A program made the position numbers and the translations under genes. A DNA stretch of 64,000 nt from Luteolibacter sp. Y139 (lineage in GTDB: Bacteria; Verrucomicrobiota; Verrucomicrobiia; Verrucomicrobiales; Akkermansiaceae): NCBI RefSeq assembly GCF_038066715.1, contig NZ_JBBUKT010000005.1, positions 1 through 64,000 on the forward strand. The letters run 5' to 3'. Positions 16,954 through 25,164 of this stretch are shown here, in pieces. Position 1 is the stretch's first letter, and the number at the start of each line of letters is the position of its first letter. Below the pieces are notes generated by a model. The model saw only the letters and a list, made by a program, of their open reading frames with translations. It was not told where the DNA came from and did no database searches.

Positions 16954-17184
16954 TCAGGCTGGTTGCCAGCGGAAGGAGGCGGTGCTGCCGCGGACCTTTA
17001 GCAGGCGATAGCTGCCGAGGAGGTGCGGGGTATTGCGGACCTCGGAGGGAACGGGATCCATGTAGAGGCTGATCTCCTTGACGTGATTGGCCTTTTCCGA
17101 AATGAGCGACTTGAGGAAATCCGCGGTGAGGACTCGTCCGTCTTCGGGACCGTCTTCCAAGTAGATGTGTTCGATGTCAATCAT
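16954..17184 (-). CDS. Small hypothetical protein
   Basis: 76 residues from the ATG at 17182-17184 (MIDIEHIYLEDGPEDGRVLT); the longer in-frame extension upstream looks non-coding. Acidic N-terminal half, then EKANHVKEISLYMDPVPSE and a basic C-terminus (YRLLKVRGSTASFRW). No signal peptide or membrane helix, so probably cytoplasmic. Not recognised; the length and balanced composition make it plausible but not certain. Confidence 0.55.
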   Translation of the reverse strand: MIDIEHIYLEDGPEDGRVLTADFLKSLISEKANHVKEISLYMDPVPSEVRNTPHLLGSYRLLKVRGSTASFRWQPA

Positions 17185-17220
17185 AGGGGTGAGGTCAAAG
17201 GGAGATGCCGGAAGGTCGAG

Positions 17221-17250
17221 CGACCGCGGCGGGACAGTACGCCGCGGTCG
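17221..17250. repeat. Perfect 11-bp inverted repeat
   Basis: Arms CGACCGCGGCG (17221-17231) and CGCCGCGGTCG (17240-17250) with an 8-nt loop GGACAGTA, 37 nt upstream of the small minus-strand gene. There is no T tract, so it is not an obvious terminator. It could be an operator or another dispersed hairpin type. Nothing else was recognised in 17185-17510. Confidence 0.6.
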
Positions 17251-17510
17251 CCGATACCATGATGTCACTACGTTCCTTGAAGACTGTGGGGTGCGCCGGG
17301 GTGGCTGTGGGGATTGTCCGGCGCTGCATGGGATCTTGTCCGCATGTCATGTGCCAATGTTCCCGAAGTCGGGGTGAAACGCAAATCGGGGGCAGGGCGG
17401 GAAACTACGCAGGTGGGGGCAATGCGGGTGAATTATCGGGCGGGGTGGTGGCGTAGGAGGTGAGTCTATCCTCGCTCTATCAGATCGCCCTCCCGCTTTC
17501 CCGAATTCCC

Positions 17511-18194
17511 ATGGCTCTTCCCCGCTTCTTTCGCTCGCCGTATTCTTGTGTCGCGCTGGCTGTCTTGATCGCGCTGTGCTGGCGGGCTTGGCCGCGTGGT
17601 GGAGACAAGGCGGCGGAAGGAAGTGCGGATGCGGGGAGGGCTGCTAGTCCAGCTGCGGAGGCTTCGGTGCCGGCGGTGGTGCCGGCGCCGGGGCGTGTGG
17701 AGCGAGGGGAACGGGAGGAGGGGCGGCCGGCAGCGGAGCGTCCGCTGGAGCCGCGGCCGGTGGCGGAGATTCACAAGGCGCTGTTAGAGCAGGGACGGAA
17801 GGCGGTGGAGACGGGTGCGGGCGGGGCGGATGCGGCGACGAAGGCGGAGCTGGTGCGGCGGACGAAGGAGATCGAGGCGCTGGGCGCGGGAGGGCGGGGT
17901 TTCTCGCATCCGGCATCGATCCTGATGCTGGCGGAATTCAGCCGGTATCTGGATGCCTATGGGAGCTTCGATGCGGCGATGTACAAGGCGGACATGGCGA
18001 AGTATTTCAACGCGCGGCTGAAGGAGATCGAGGCGCTGCCGGATGATGCGGGGATGAAGGCGCTGCGGGAGAAGTGGGAGCGGGATCTGGCGCGGGATGA
18101 TTCGGCGGAGGCGCTGCTGCTGAGGCGGGTGTATGGAGGGAAGGCGGATACGAAGGCGACGATTGAGAGGCTTTTGGCGGATCTGGGGAGGTGA
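17511..18194 (+). CDS. Membrane-anchored hypothetical protein
   Basis: 227 residues from the ATG at 17511; a GTG at 17460 is an alternative. Signal anchor YSCVALAVLIALCWRAW, an Ala/Pro/Arg-rich linker to about 90, then a helical acidic/basic domain (LVRRTKEIEALGAGGRGF, SRYLDAYGSFDAAMYKAD, YFNARLKEIEALPDDAGM, IERLLADLGR). The short charged helices suggest a coiled-coil or helical bundle. It is followed after a repeat-filled 226-nt gap by another anchored protein at 18421. Confidence 0.75.
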   Translation: MALPRFFRSPYSCVALAVLIALCWRAWPRGGDKAAEGSADAGRAASPAAEASVPAVVPAPGRVERGEREEGRPAAERPLEPRPVAEIHKALLEQGRKAVETGAGGADAATKAELVRRTKEIEALGAGGRGFSHPASILMLAEFSRYLDAYGSFDAAMYKADMAKYFNARLKEIEALPDDAGMKALREKWERDLARDDSAEALLLRRVYGGKADTKATIERLLADLGR

Positions 18195-18222
18195 AGGGGG
18201 TGAAGTGAGGGGCGGTGTGGAG

Positions 18223-18336
18223 GCTTCGTTTCCGCAAGCTCTTCGAGGTAGGTGAATGGGGGCGGTATTTCCCTGGGTAGCCGACTGGGTCGGCAACCCA
18301 GGGCTTTGTTGTGCGGTCCCTTTGGGGCGAAGAGGG
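18223..18336 (+). repeat. Three-hairpin composite repeat (family E)
   Basis: About 114 bp with three stems: CTC-TTC-GAG after TTCCGCAAG, then CCCTGGGT...ACCCAGGG, then CCC-TTT-GGG with tail GAAGAGG. Related copies at 43313-43424 and 56126-56240 keep order and flanks but change the stems in a compensated way; shorter copies are near 19805, 52335 and 59357. Confidence 0.75.
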
Positions 18337-18420
18337 CGGGGTTGGGGGATGTGACTTGTGTGGTTGATCTTGTTAGGGCATATTTCGGAATCCGTGGAAA
18401 TCAGGGCTTCCAAACGACCG

Positions 18421-19740
18421 ATGATGCGAGGCAGTGGCTTTGTGGCGCTGCTGGTGCTGGGGGCGTTGGTGGCTTTGAAGGAAAGCGGGAGCTTGCGGGG
18501 GCTATTCGCGAAGCCGGAGACGGAGCGGGCGGTGCCGAAGGCGGTGGGCGGGAAGTACGATGAAGATCGTAGTAACAAGCCGAAGCGGTCGCGGGAGGAT
18601 CTGCAGCGGATGGCGGACCGGTGGTATCAGGAGATCCTGGAGAAGCATCCGGAGATGAAGGTGACTTTCAAGGAAGTGCCGGATGAGCGGAATGGATTCC
18701 TGCAGCTGCTGAACTTCATGGATCGCTACGCGAAGGATGGGCTGCCGATTCCGGAGAACATCAGCGAGATGATCAGTGGCCATGCGCCGTGGGATGCGGC
18801 GGTGATGGGGAAGTGGGTGGAGGAGAACCGCGGGCTGATGGACGAGATCGTGAAGATCGGCTTGCTAGACGAGCGGTCGGCGAAGGGGATCGACATGGAC
18901 CGGACGAATTTTTTCAGCGCAAAGGTGCCGAACGAGTGCTCGAAGCTGCTGCTGGCGAGTGCGCGGCTGGCGATGGAGCGCGGGGATGAGGCGGGGGCCT
19001 TGCAGAGTGCGCGGGCGGTATTCGGGCTGGCGGATCACATGGATCGGATGGAGCTGCCGTCGCTGCTTTCCGAGACGGTGTCGGTGCTGCTGCGGCAGGG
19101 GGCGCGGAAGGCGATCTTGAGCGAGATTCTGGGAGCGGGAGGTGGGACGGATCGGGATCTAACAGCGTGGCAGGATTTGCTGGCGGGGGATCCGGAGACG
19201 CCGGCGGATCTGGCGAGGATCTTCCTGGGTGAGTGGCACAATACGACGCGGAGCTTTCTCCTGCCGGGGTTGCTGGGGGATCAGGAGATCCTGCCGATGT
19301 TGGTGGATAGTTCCAAGGAAGCGGCGGGAGCAGGTGGCGAGATCCGTGATCCGGATTCGGTGGTGGAGGCTCACCTGAAGTATTTCTCCGGGCTGATGGC
19401 GCAGATGAAGGCGTCCGAGTTGGGAGAGATTCCGGGGCTCTCGGCGAATCCGCCGGACAAGAGCGGGGTCTCGCCTGCCGGTGGTGCGCTGCTCGATGAG
19501 CTTTTCGTGGGGGCGACGGCGTGGTCGAAGGGATGGACGAGGGCGCAGACGGATGCGGCGATTTATCAGGCGGCGCTGTTGGCGGCGACGGGTGGGGAGA
19601 TGCCGGTGGAGCCTTTCACGGGGAAGCCGTTCATCGTGGATGAGGAGGCGGGGACGATCCGGGTGCCGGAGGATCCGTGGTTTGAGAGTATGAATTACAA
19701 GCCGGTGAAGATTCCGGTGGTGAGGGGAAGTGCCGAGTGA
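18421..19740 (+). CDS. Membrane-anchored hypothetical protein
   Basis: 439 residues from the ATG at 18421 (MMRGSGFVALLVLGALVAL), a short signal anchor; an upstream GTG at 18358 is less likely. Blocks include REDLQRMADRWYQEILEKHPEM, LLNFMDRYAKDGLPIPENI, KLLLASARLAMERGDEAGALQSA and a C-terminal region with the motif PFTGKPFIVDEEAGTIRV, which looks like a small beta segment ending the protein. The WYQEILEKHPEMK block is also present in the debris at 9322. An exported helical protein is inferred; no catalytic motif was seen. Confidence 0.85.
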   Translation: MMRGSGFVALLVLGALVALKESGSLRGLFAKPETERAVPKAVGGKYDEDRSNKPKRSREDLQRMADRWYQEILEKHPEMKVTFKEVPDERNGFLQLLNFMDRYAKDGLPIPENISEMISGHAPWDAAVMGKWVEENRGLMDEIVKIGLLDERSAKGIDMDRTNFFSAKVPNECSKLLLASARLAMERGDEAGALQSARAVFGLADHMDRMELPSLLSETVSVLLRQGARKAILSEILGAGGGTDRDLTAWQDLLAGDPETPADLARIFLGEWHNTTRSFLLPGLLGDQEILPMLVDSSKEAAGAGGEIRDPDSVVEAHLKYFSGLMAQMKASELGEIPGLSANPPDKSGVSPAGGALLDELFVGATAWSKGWTRAQTDAAIYQAALLAATGGEMPVEPFTGKPFIVDEEAGTIRVPEDPWFESMNYKPVKIPVVRGSAE

Positions 19741-19940
19741 TCGGTGATCAGTGATCAGTGGAAAGGCATCGGACTGGCGGAGGATCGAGATGCGGACTCG
19801 ATCGTCTCGCGCCCCTTCAGGGCGCCTTGGGTTGTTAGACTGGGACCCAGGGCGATGCCCTGGGCTGAGGGCTGGCCGCCCCTTTGGGGCTGAAGAGGTT
19901 GCCGGGAGGGTGAGCGGAGTGGCGGTTTTGTTAGAGGGCG
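19741..19940 (+). repeat. Repeat-filled intergenic region with family E hairpins
   Basis: GATCAGTGATCAGTGG tract at 19741-19760, then hairpins CGCCC/GGGCG near 19811-19823, CCCAGGGC/GCCCTGGG near 19845-19863, and GCCCC-TTT-GGGGC followed by TGAAGAGG near 19877-19897 (family E tail). No gene seen. Confidence 0.65.
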
Positions 19941-19949
19941 CGCCCAGCC

Positions 19950-20140
19950 GGAAGGACGCAGTCCTTCCGCTACGAATGCAGTCCTTCCGCTACGAATGCA
20001 GTCCTTCCGCTACGAATGCAGTCCTTCCGCTACGAATGCAGTCCTTCCGCTACGAATGCAGTCGTCCGGCTACGAATGCAGTCGTCCGGCTACGAATGCA
20101 GTCGTCCGGCTGCGAATGCGGTCGCTCGGCTACGAGATCA
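19950..20140 (+). repeat. Family C hairpin whose right half is amplified in nine 20-bp units
   Basis: 19950-19968 is a complete hairpin (GGAAGGAC, loop GCA, GTCCTTCC) with tail GCTACGAA. From 19961 to 20140 the right half repeats with a strict 20-nt period: five identical units starting 19961, 19981, 20001, 20021 and 20041, two identical variants (20061, 20081) and two diverged units (20101, 20121). The last unit contains the stop codon of the minus-strand gene at 20138. There are no unique spacers, so it is not a CRISPR. Confidence 0.9.
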
Positions 20141-20593
20141 TGCGATGGCGGTGGACTTCGCGATGCGCTTTGAGCGGCGGTGGAGAAGGGTGGTCCAGAG
20201 GGCGGTGAAGGCGAGGAGGGTGAGCCAATGGGGGATGAAGGCGATCCATGCTTCGGGGGACCTGCGATGCATGAGGAGCTCGAGGTGGTCGCGATAGGAG
20301 ACCGCCTTGCGATCGGGGATGGGAGTGGTGGGCGAGCCGGTGCCGCGGAGGATGAAGGGAGCGGGGAGGGCTGGCGAGGGGAGGCCGGTGAGGGTGCGGC
20401 TGGTCGACATGTAGAATCCGCCGCTGGAGTAGATGCTATTGATCTCGGTGCCGCCGTGGGTGTTGCTCAGCTCGAAGCATTGATACTGGCAGAAGGTGGA
20501 GACGCGGGTGGATGACCACCATGCCCAGCCGATGAAGGCGATGACGAGGATGCCGGACCAGAAGGTGATGGAGCGGTGGAAAGGGCGGGGCAT
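20138..20593 (-). CDS. RWKSFW-type two-helix membrane protein
   Basis: 151 residues. MPRPFHRSITFWSGILVIAF keeps the RP-x-x-R...FW-x-G plan; helix 1 ends WAWWSST. The exported loop begins with a Cys pair (STFCQYQCFELS), which is unusual for the family, followed by a Gly/Ser-rich region. Helix 2 is PHWLTLLAFTALWTTLL and the tail RRSKRIAK. The C-terminal codons run into the last unit of the 20-bp tandem repeat, which supplies the stop. Confidence 0.85.
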   Translation of the reverse strand: MPRPFHRSITFWSGILVIAFIGWAWWSSTRVSTFCQYQCFELSNTHGGTEINSIYSSGGFYMSTSRTLTGLPSPALPAPFILRGTGSPTTPIPDRKAVSYRDHLELLMHRRSPEAWIAFIPHWLTLLAFTALWTTLLHRRSKRIAKSTAIA

Positions 20594-20698
20594 GAGGGAG
20601 GGAAGCAGCAGTCATCGATCTTCCAATGATCCAATCTTCAATCGGAGTGCGTGAAGAGATGGAGTGGATGATGCGGGTGTGGAGGATGGAGCGGAGGT

Positions 20699-20950
20699 GT
20701 TAGGTGCTTCGACCGCACTCGGAGAGTGCGGACCACTTTTGGGGGGCGATGCGGGCTTGGTGGAGGAAGCGGAGGTGTTGGGTGCTTCGACCGCACTCGG
20801 AGAGTGTGGACCACTTTGGTGGGCGATGCGGGCTTGGTGGAGTGAAGCGGAGGCGTTGGATGCTTCGAGTCCGCCTGAAGGCGGGACTACGTACGCTGGG
20901 TGGCGGGCAGTAAGGGACCATTCGGCCGGTCTGGAGACCGGCGCTCCCAG
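20699..20950 (+). repeat. 80-bp tandem repeat carrying family B hairpins, plus one family H hairpin
   Basis: Three successive units with an 80-bp period share the flank GAGGTGTT-x-GGTGCTTCGA. Units 1 and 2 carry CCGCACTC-GGA-GAGTGCGG (20713-20731; 20791-20809 with one change) and tail ACCAC; unit 3 carries a different stem CCGCC-TGAA-GGCGG (20871-20884) and tail GACTAC. At 20925-20942 lies GCCGGTCT-GG-AGACCGGC with tail GCTCCCAG (family H, also at 37141). No gene in 20594-20963. Confidence 0.85.
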
Positions 20951-20963
20951 GGGAGTGGATGGT

Positions 20964-21581
20964 TCAGCCGCCGCCGGAGTAGGGTTCGTTGTCCTTGGCG
21001 CGGTTGAGGGTTTCGAGGGCGGCTTGTTTGCCGCGCTCGGGGAGGGTGTCGGCGAGCTTGCGGACGGTGGCTTCGTCGCAATTCACGAGGGAGGATTGCC
21101 AGCGGCCGAGCAGTGCGTGGGTGGCGATGCCGTAGGGCTTTTGCTCGATGATCTGCCAGATGGCGGCGGGCTCGCGAGTGAAGGTTTCGGCGAACTCGTC
21201 TAACAGGGCGAAGTCGTCCGGGGTTTCCTTCATGACGGTATCGAGCGCGGCGTGCCAGTCTTCCTTGATCCACTTCTGGAGGAGCTGGCGGCTGGCCTTC
21301 ATTCGCTCGGGGCGGGTGAGGTTCTCGGAGGCGAGGGCTTTCCAGGCGAGGAGATGGACGCTGGCCTTGGGGGCTTGTTGTCCGGTCCGGTTGTTAGACT
21401 TGGTGGTGCCTTTCGCGGGTGGGGAAGATTCTGGTGCGGTGGCTTCCTGGGGTGCGGGCTTTGCCGAGGAGGTGGCGGCGAGTTCGTCCGGTGTGGGCCC
21501 GGCGGGCTGGAAGGAACGGAACAGGAGCAGGCCTAACAGGACGGCCGCGACGTGGGAGACGATCAGGAGAGGAGTCTTCAT
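20964..21581 (-). CDS. Truncated DPxxA-family protein (paralogue of 181-1527)
   Basis: 205 residues against 448 for its paralogue. Anchor LLIVSHVAAVLLGLLLF, Ser/Pro/Thr linker, then LLAWKALASENLTRPERM, LQKWIKEDWHAALDTV, TREPAAIWQIIEQ. The alignment stops about half way and the protein ends NEPYSGGG, 14 nt from the hairpin at 20925-20942. Loss of the C-terminal half next to a palindrome suggests truncation by recombination or insertion there. It may still be expressed, being 8 nt downstream of its partner at 21590-23044. Confidence 0.8.
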   Translation of the reverse strand: MKTPLLIVSHVAAVLLGLLLFRSFQPAGPTPDELAATSSAKPAPQEATAPESSPPAKGTTKSNNRTGQQAPKASVHLLAWKALASENLTRPERMKASRQLLQKWIKEDWHAALDTVMKETPDDFALLDEFAETFTREPAAIWQIIEQKPYGIATHALLGRWQSSLVNCDEATVRKLADTLPERGKQAALETLNRAKDNEPYSGGG

Positions 21582-21589
21582 CGGATCGA

Positions 21590-23044
21590 TCAGGGTGCTT
21601 CGAATTCCTTGGCGAGGTCGGCCTGGTTGTTTCTCTTCAAGAGGGCTGCGAGGCTGGCGCGGGCGGCATCGCGATTGACGCCGGCGGGGAGTTCGCGGAC
21701 CCAGTCGATGTAGTCGCTGCCGTATTCGCGATAGGCGCGCTGGCCGTAGCTATTCCATGCGTCGGCACGGGCGGGCGCGGCTTCGGCGCTATCGGGGCCG
21801 GGGGCGAGATCGATCATGGAATAGAAGGCCTCGGGGGTATTGTCGCGGAAGCTCCAGCGGGACTGGTGGATGACGGCGAGGTTCCGTTGTTCCTCGGGGA
21901 GATTGGAGATGAGGGAGAAGGCTCCCTGGGCATCTTCCGAGGCGAGTTCATTGAAGACGCGGACGCGGGTCTCGTATTCGGAGGCGGCGGCGAGTTCGGG
22001 GAACTGCTCTTTTACCGCGGTGAGGATTTCATCCGCAGTCATCGCGCCGTGGCGGAAGGCGTAGCGGTAGTCGGGGCCGCTCTTCATGAGCTCGTGGATG
22101 TCGACGGTGGAGATCTGCTTGAGGGCACCCTCGCGGAGGGCTTCCGGGGTGGCGTCCTTGAGCCATGCGAGGTTCTTCATCTGGGCGATGCGTTCGTCGA
22201 GGGGGACGGAAGGATCGGCGTAGCGGTAGAGGTGGCCGCGGAGTTCGGCAGGGAGTTCCGCGAGCCATGGGAAGGCCTGGGCGGAGTCCGCGCGCGAGTC
22301 CAATAGAAAGAGCAGGGCGGCTTGTTTCCGCGGATTCGTGGACTTGAGGAATGCCTGGAAAAGCGCGGGGTCATTCACGGCCATGGCCATGTCAAGGAAG
22401 CGGGGTACTTGATCCTCGGGCCAGCCGCGGATCATCGTTTGCAGGAGTGCCCGCTCCTGCATGATGCCGGACTGCTTGAAGAAGGCGGCGGCCTCGGCGG
22501 GGTTCATTTCGGCGAGGCGCATGCCCATGATTTCGCCGACGCGGAAGATGGCGGGCGATTCGAGCAAGGTCTTCGCGAGCTTCAGGTGATCTTCCAGCGA
22601 GGCCGACTTGAGCGCCTGGACGAGGACGGCATCGTAGAGGGTGCCTGCGCCTGCGGCCTGCATGAAGTCGAAGGCGGCCTTCAGGTCATCGCGGAACCAT
22701 GCGAGCATGGCGGCGGCGAACTCGGCGGGGTCGGTGGGCTGTTGCTTGCCATCGGCGGTGAGTTCGCGGACGCGCTTTTCGCCTTCGCCCTTGGCGAAGA
22801 TCTTGGCGGCGCGCTGGGCTTCTTCCACGTCGAACAAGGGAGCGTGGGAGGCGGTGATGGCCTCGGTGGCGAGAGTGTGTGCCGCGGAGGCGGAGGAGAA
22901 TTCGTGGCCGGAGCGGTTGCTGCTCTTGGTGGGGGCCATGCCGGAGTCGTGCGGAGTCCGGGGACTGGTCGCTGCATTGAGGGCGTAGCCGCCGGCGACG
23001 ATGCAGAGGAGATGACTGCCCGCGAGGAGGAGCGCTTTTGCCAT
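21590..23044 (-). CDS. DPxxA-family membrane-anchored helical protein (paralogue of 1514-3067)
   Basis: 484 residues. Anchor KALLLAGSHLLCIVAGGYAL, then linker and helical domain: MAVNDPALFQAFLKS, MNPAEAAAFFKQSG, FNELASEDAQGAFSLISNLP and a C-terminal GSDYIDWVRELPAGVNRDAA matching GDDYVEWVQQMPEGIDKDTA of the 1514-3067 protein. Same gene order as the 181-3067 cassette, so this is the second copy of that cassette. No catalytic motif. Confidence 0.88.
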   Translation of the reverse strand: MAKALLLAGSHLLCIVAGGYALNAATSPRTPHDSGMAPTKSSNRSGHEFSSASAAHTLATEAITASHAPLFDVEEAQRAAKIFAKGEGEKRVRELTADGKQQPTDPAEFAAAMLAWFRDDLKAAFDFMQAAGAGTLYDAVLVQALKSASLEDHLKLAKTLLESPAIFRVGEIMGMRLAEMNPAEAAAFFKQSGIMQERALLQTMIRGWPEDQVPRFLDMAMAVNDPALFQAFLKSTNPRKQAALLFLLDSRADSAQAFPWLAELPAELRGHLYRYADPSVPLDERIAQMKNLAWLKDATPEALREGALKQISTVDIHELMKSGPDYRYAFRHGAMTADEILTAVKEQFPELAAASEYETRVRVFNELASEDAQGAFSLISNLPEEQRNLAVIHQSRWSFRDNTPEAFYSMIDLAPGPDSAEAAPARADAWNSYGQRAYREYGSDYIDWVRELPAGVNRDAARASLAALLKRNNQADLAKEFEAP

Positions 23045-23106
23045 GACTATGACTTAAGGGGACGTCATGGTGCGGGCGAGGGGAAACTATGGCAGCGGGG
23101 GATGGG

Positions 23107-25110
23107 CTAGTCGGAGAGGCGGTAGAAGTGCTGGCCCTGGGGATCGATGATGAAGGGAGAGCGGGCGGCGGGGATGGGAGTCCAGTTCTGGAGGTCGGTG
23201 GACTCCTGGAATTCGCCGGGGTGGTGCCATTCGATGATGGCTTGGCCGTTGGTGGAGGTGATGGCGGGATCGATGGGGGTGAGCTTGGCGATGAGCTCGA
23301 AGTCGATGTCGCTGGTGCCGTCGTCTTGCCAAGTGGTGATCTGGTTTTGCGCGTTGAGGAGCGGTTGATTTCCGAAGGTGGTGACGGCGAGGTAGTAGCG
23401 GCCGGGGTGTGAGAGCGGGATGGCGGTGAGCTCGGAGTGGAAGGTGGAGGAGAAGGGATCGGTGTCGTCGTTTGTCTCTAACAGGGTGCCGGCTGAGTCG
23501 AAGAGATGGAGGACGGTGTCGCCGGTGCCGGTGTGGACTGAGGTCGCGGTGAGGCCGGCGGAGAGGACTCCGGGGCGGAGGAGATCGATGGCGTGGATGA
23601 TGTGGCCGGTGGAGACGGTGCCGGTGGCGAGGGCGAAGTCGATGCCGTTTCCGGGGATGAGGAGTGTGGCGGGAGTTAGCGCGGGCGGGGTGCTGTTAGA
23701 TGGAACTGCTGTCGGTGGCGCGCTAGCTGATGGTGCGATGATGGATGGCGGCGGGGTGCTGCCGGGCTGGGGGATTTCCAGATGGAAGGTGCGCTCGATG
23801 GGCTGGGTGCTGCGGTCGAGGCGATGGGTGATGCGGGGGTCGGCGAGGGTGGAGGTGGCGGCGTGAAGGCGGAGGGGATTGGCGATGCCGGTGTAGGCGA
23901 TATCGATGAGCTGGAGCTGGGTGGGATCGGAGGTGTGGCGGAAGGCGGTGGGGTCGGCGACCTTGAGGGTGGTGATCCTTGCTTCGATGTCCGCAATGAT
24001 GGTGGTGGCGGATTTGCCGGCTTCGATGCCGGCGAGGTAGACGTCTATGAGTTGATCGCCGTTCGCGTCGTAGAGGTGGCGGGCGTAGTCGATGATGGTG
24101 GTGGCGCCGGCCTTGGCCATGGTGATGGGGTCGAAGGGGCCGGTGATGAGGTCGAAGATCGCCTGTGCCTGCTGGTGGGGCGTGCGGGAGGTGGCGGTGA
24201 TCTCGGCGGTGTCTTCGCCGGCGCGGCGGAGGGCGGCGATGATGATGGCGCGTGAATACGCGCTGACGGAGGCAGCTTTTTCCGGCGGGATGGTGAGGAC
24301 GGGATCGTGGAGGAAATACGGGTTCTCAGCTTCGGTGATCCTGAAGCAGATGCGATTGGCTCCGGCGGGTGGCGGGCCGATGGCGGGCCCGGGAAGGTGG
24401 ACGGTGTGCTCGCCGGTGAGGCCAGCTGTTAGACTCCACTGGGCGATGACGGGTGAGGGGATGAGGCCTTCATCGCCGGCCCAGCAGGCCTGGAGGGTTT
24501 TGTCTGCGGGGAGTGGGGAATTGCCGGTGGTGATGGTGGCGATGGCGCCGCCGAGGTCCGGGCTCCACTGCGCGGTGCGCACGGCGAGGCGGTCGGAGGC
24601 GGTGTACTCGATTTCATCCATCCAGCATTGGTAGAGGCCTTCCTCGGGATGGGGGCCGACGCCATCGGTGGAGGAGATGCGGAGGGCGATGATGTCGGTG
24701 AAGTCGAGCTGGACGCGCTTGCCGCCGGTGTTTTCGACATCGAAGGCCTTGGTGACTTCCTCGCCATTGGCGCGGGTGCCGGTGAAGACGACGTGGAGGT
24801 TTTCCCTGAAGGCGGAGCCGAGGAGGAGGCGGGTGATGGTGAAGGGGTGCTGCGAGCGGGTGATGTGGGCGGGAAGGCCAAAGCCATTGTAGATGACATT
24901 CCAGTGGCCGTGGGTGTAGCCCTCGGGGGTATACTCGACGGGGGAGACGTAGCCGATGTTTTCGAAGTCGAAGCCGTAGAGCCCGGGGAAGAGGTTGCCG
25001 TAGTTGAGCTCGAGTTCGTCGAAGGTGAGGATCTCGGCGCGTGAATCCGCGATGCCGAGGAGCAGGCAACCGGCAGCGAGTACCGGGATCTTCCAAACGA
25101 TCGGGATCAT
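23107..25110 (-). CDS. Secreted multidomain protein
   Basis: 667 residues with a signal peptide (about 1-25, LAAGCLLLGIADSRA). Residues 26-170 form a beta-rich domain (FDELELNYGNLFPGLYGFDFEN, length kept short here as ELNYGNLFPGLYGFDF) typical of secreted PVC proteins. The middle (about 280-400) is helical, with AQAIFDLITGPFDPITMAKAG. A PPC-like domain follows (DTVLHLFDSAGTLLETNDDT), and the C-terminus ends in the STDLQNWTPI...FYRL tail. Probably an extracellular binding or structural protein; no enzyme motif was recognised. Confidence 0.83.
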   Translation of the reverse strand: MIPIVWKIPVLAAGCLLLGIADSRAEILTFDELELNYGNLFPGLYGFDFENIGYVSPVEYTPEGYTHGHWNVIYNGFGLPAHITRSQHPFTITRLLLGSAFRENLHVVFTGTRANGEEVTKAFDVENTGGKRVQLDFTDIIALRISSTDGVGPHPEEGLYQCWMDEIEYTASDRLAVRTAQWSPDLGGAIATITTGNSPLPADKTLQACWAGDEGLIPSPVIAQWSLTAGLTGEHTVHLPGPAIGPPPAGANRICFRITEAENPYFLHDPVLTIPPEKAASVSAYSRAIIIAALRRAGEDTAEITATSRTPHQQAQAIFDLITGPFDPITMAKAGATTIIDYARHLYDANGDQLIDVYLAGIEAGKSATTIIADIEARITTLKVADPTAFRHTSDPTQLQLIDIAYTGIANPLRLHAATSTLADPRITHRLDRSTQPIERTFHLEIPQPGSTPPPSIIAPSASAPPTAVPSNSTPPALTPATLLIPGNGIDFALATGTVSTGHIIHAIDLLRPGVLSAGLTATSVHTGTGDTVLHLFDSAGTLLETNDDTDPFSSTFHSELTAIPLSHPGRYYLAVTTFGNQPLLNAQNQITTWQDDGTSDIDFELIAKLTPIDPAITSTNGQAIIEWHHPGEFQESTDLQNWTPIPAARSPFIIDPQGQHFYRLSD

Positions 25111-25164
25111 CTACAAACCTTCCGCGGGAACTGGTGTGGATGCTCGCGGAAGGAGGGGATCGCT

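Noticed and set aside
19961-20140. CRISPR-like regular repeats
   Set aside because: Units are strictly tandem at 20 nt with no unique spacers and derive from a hairpin half; no cas genes are present.
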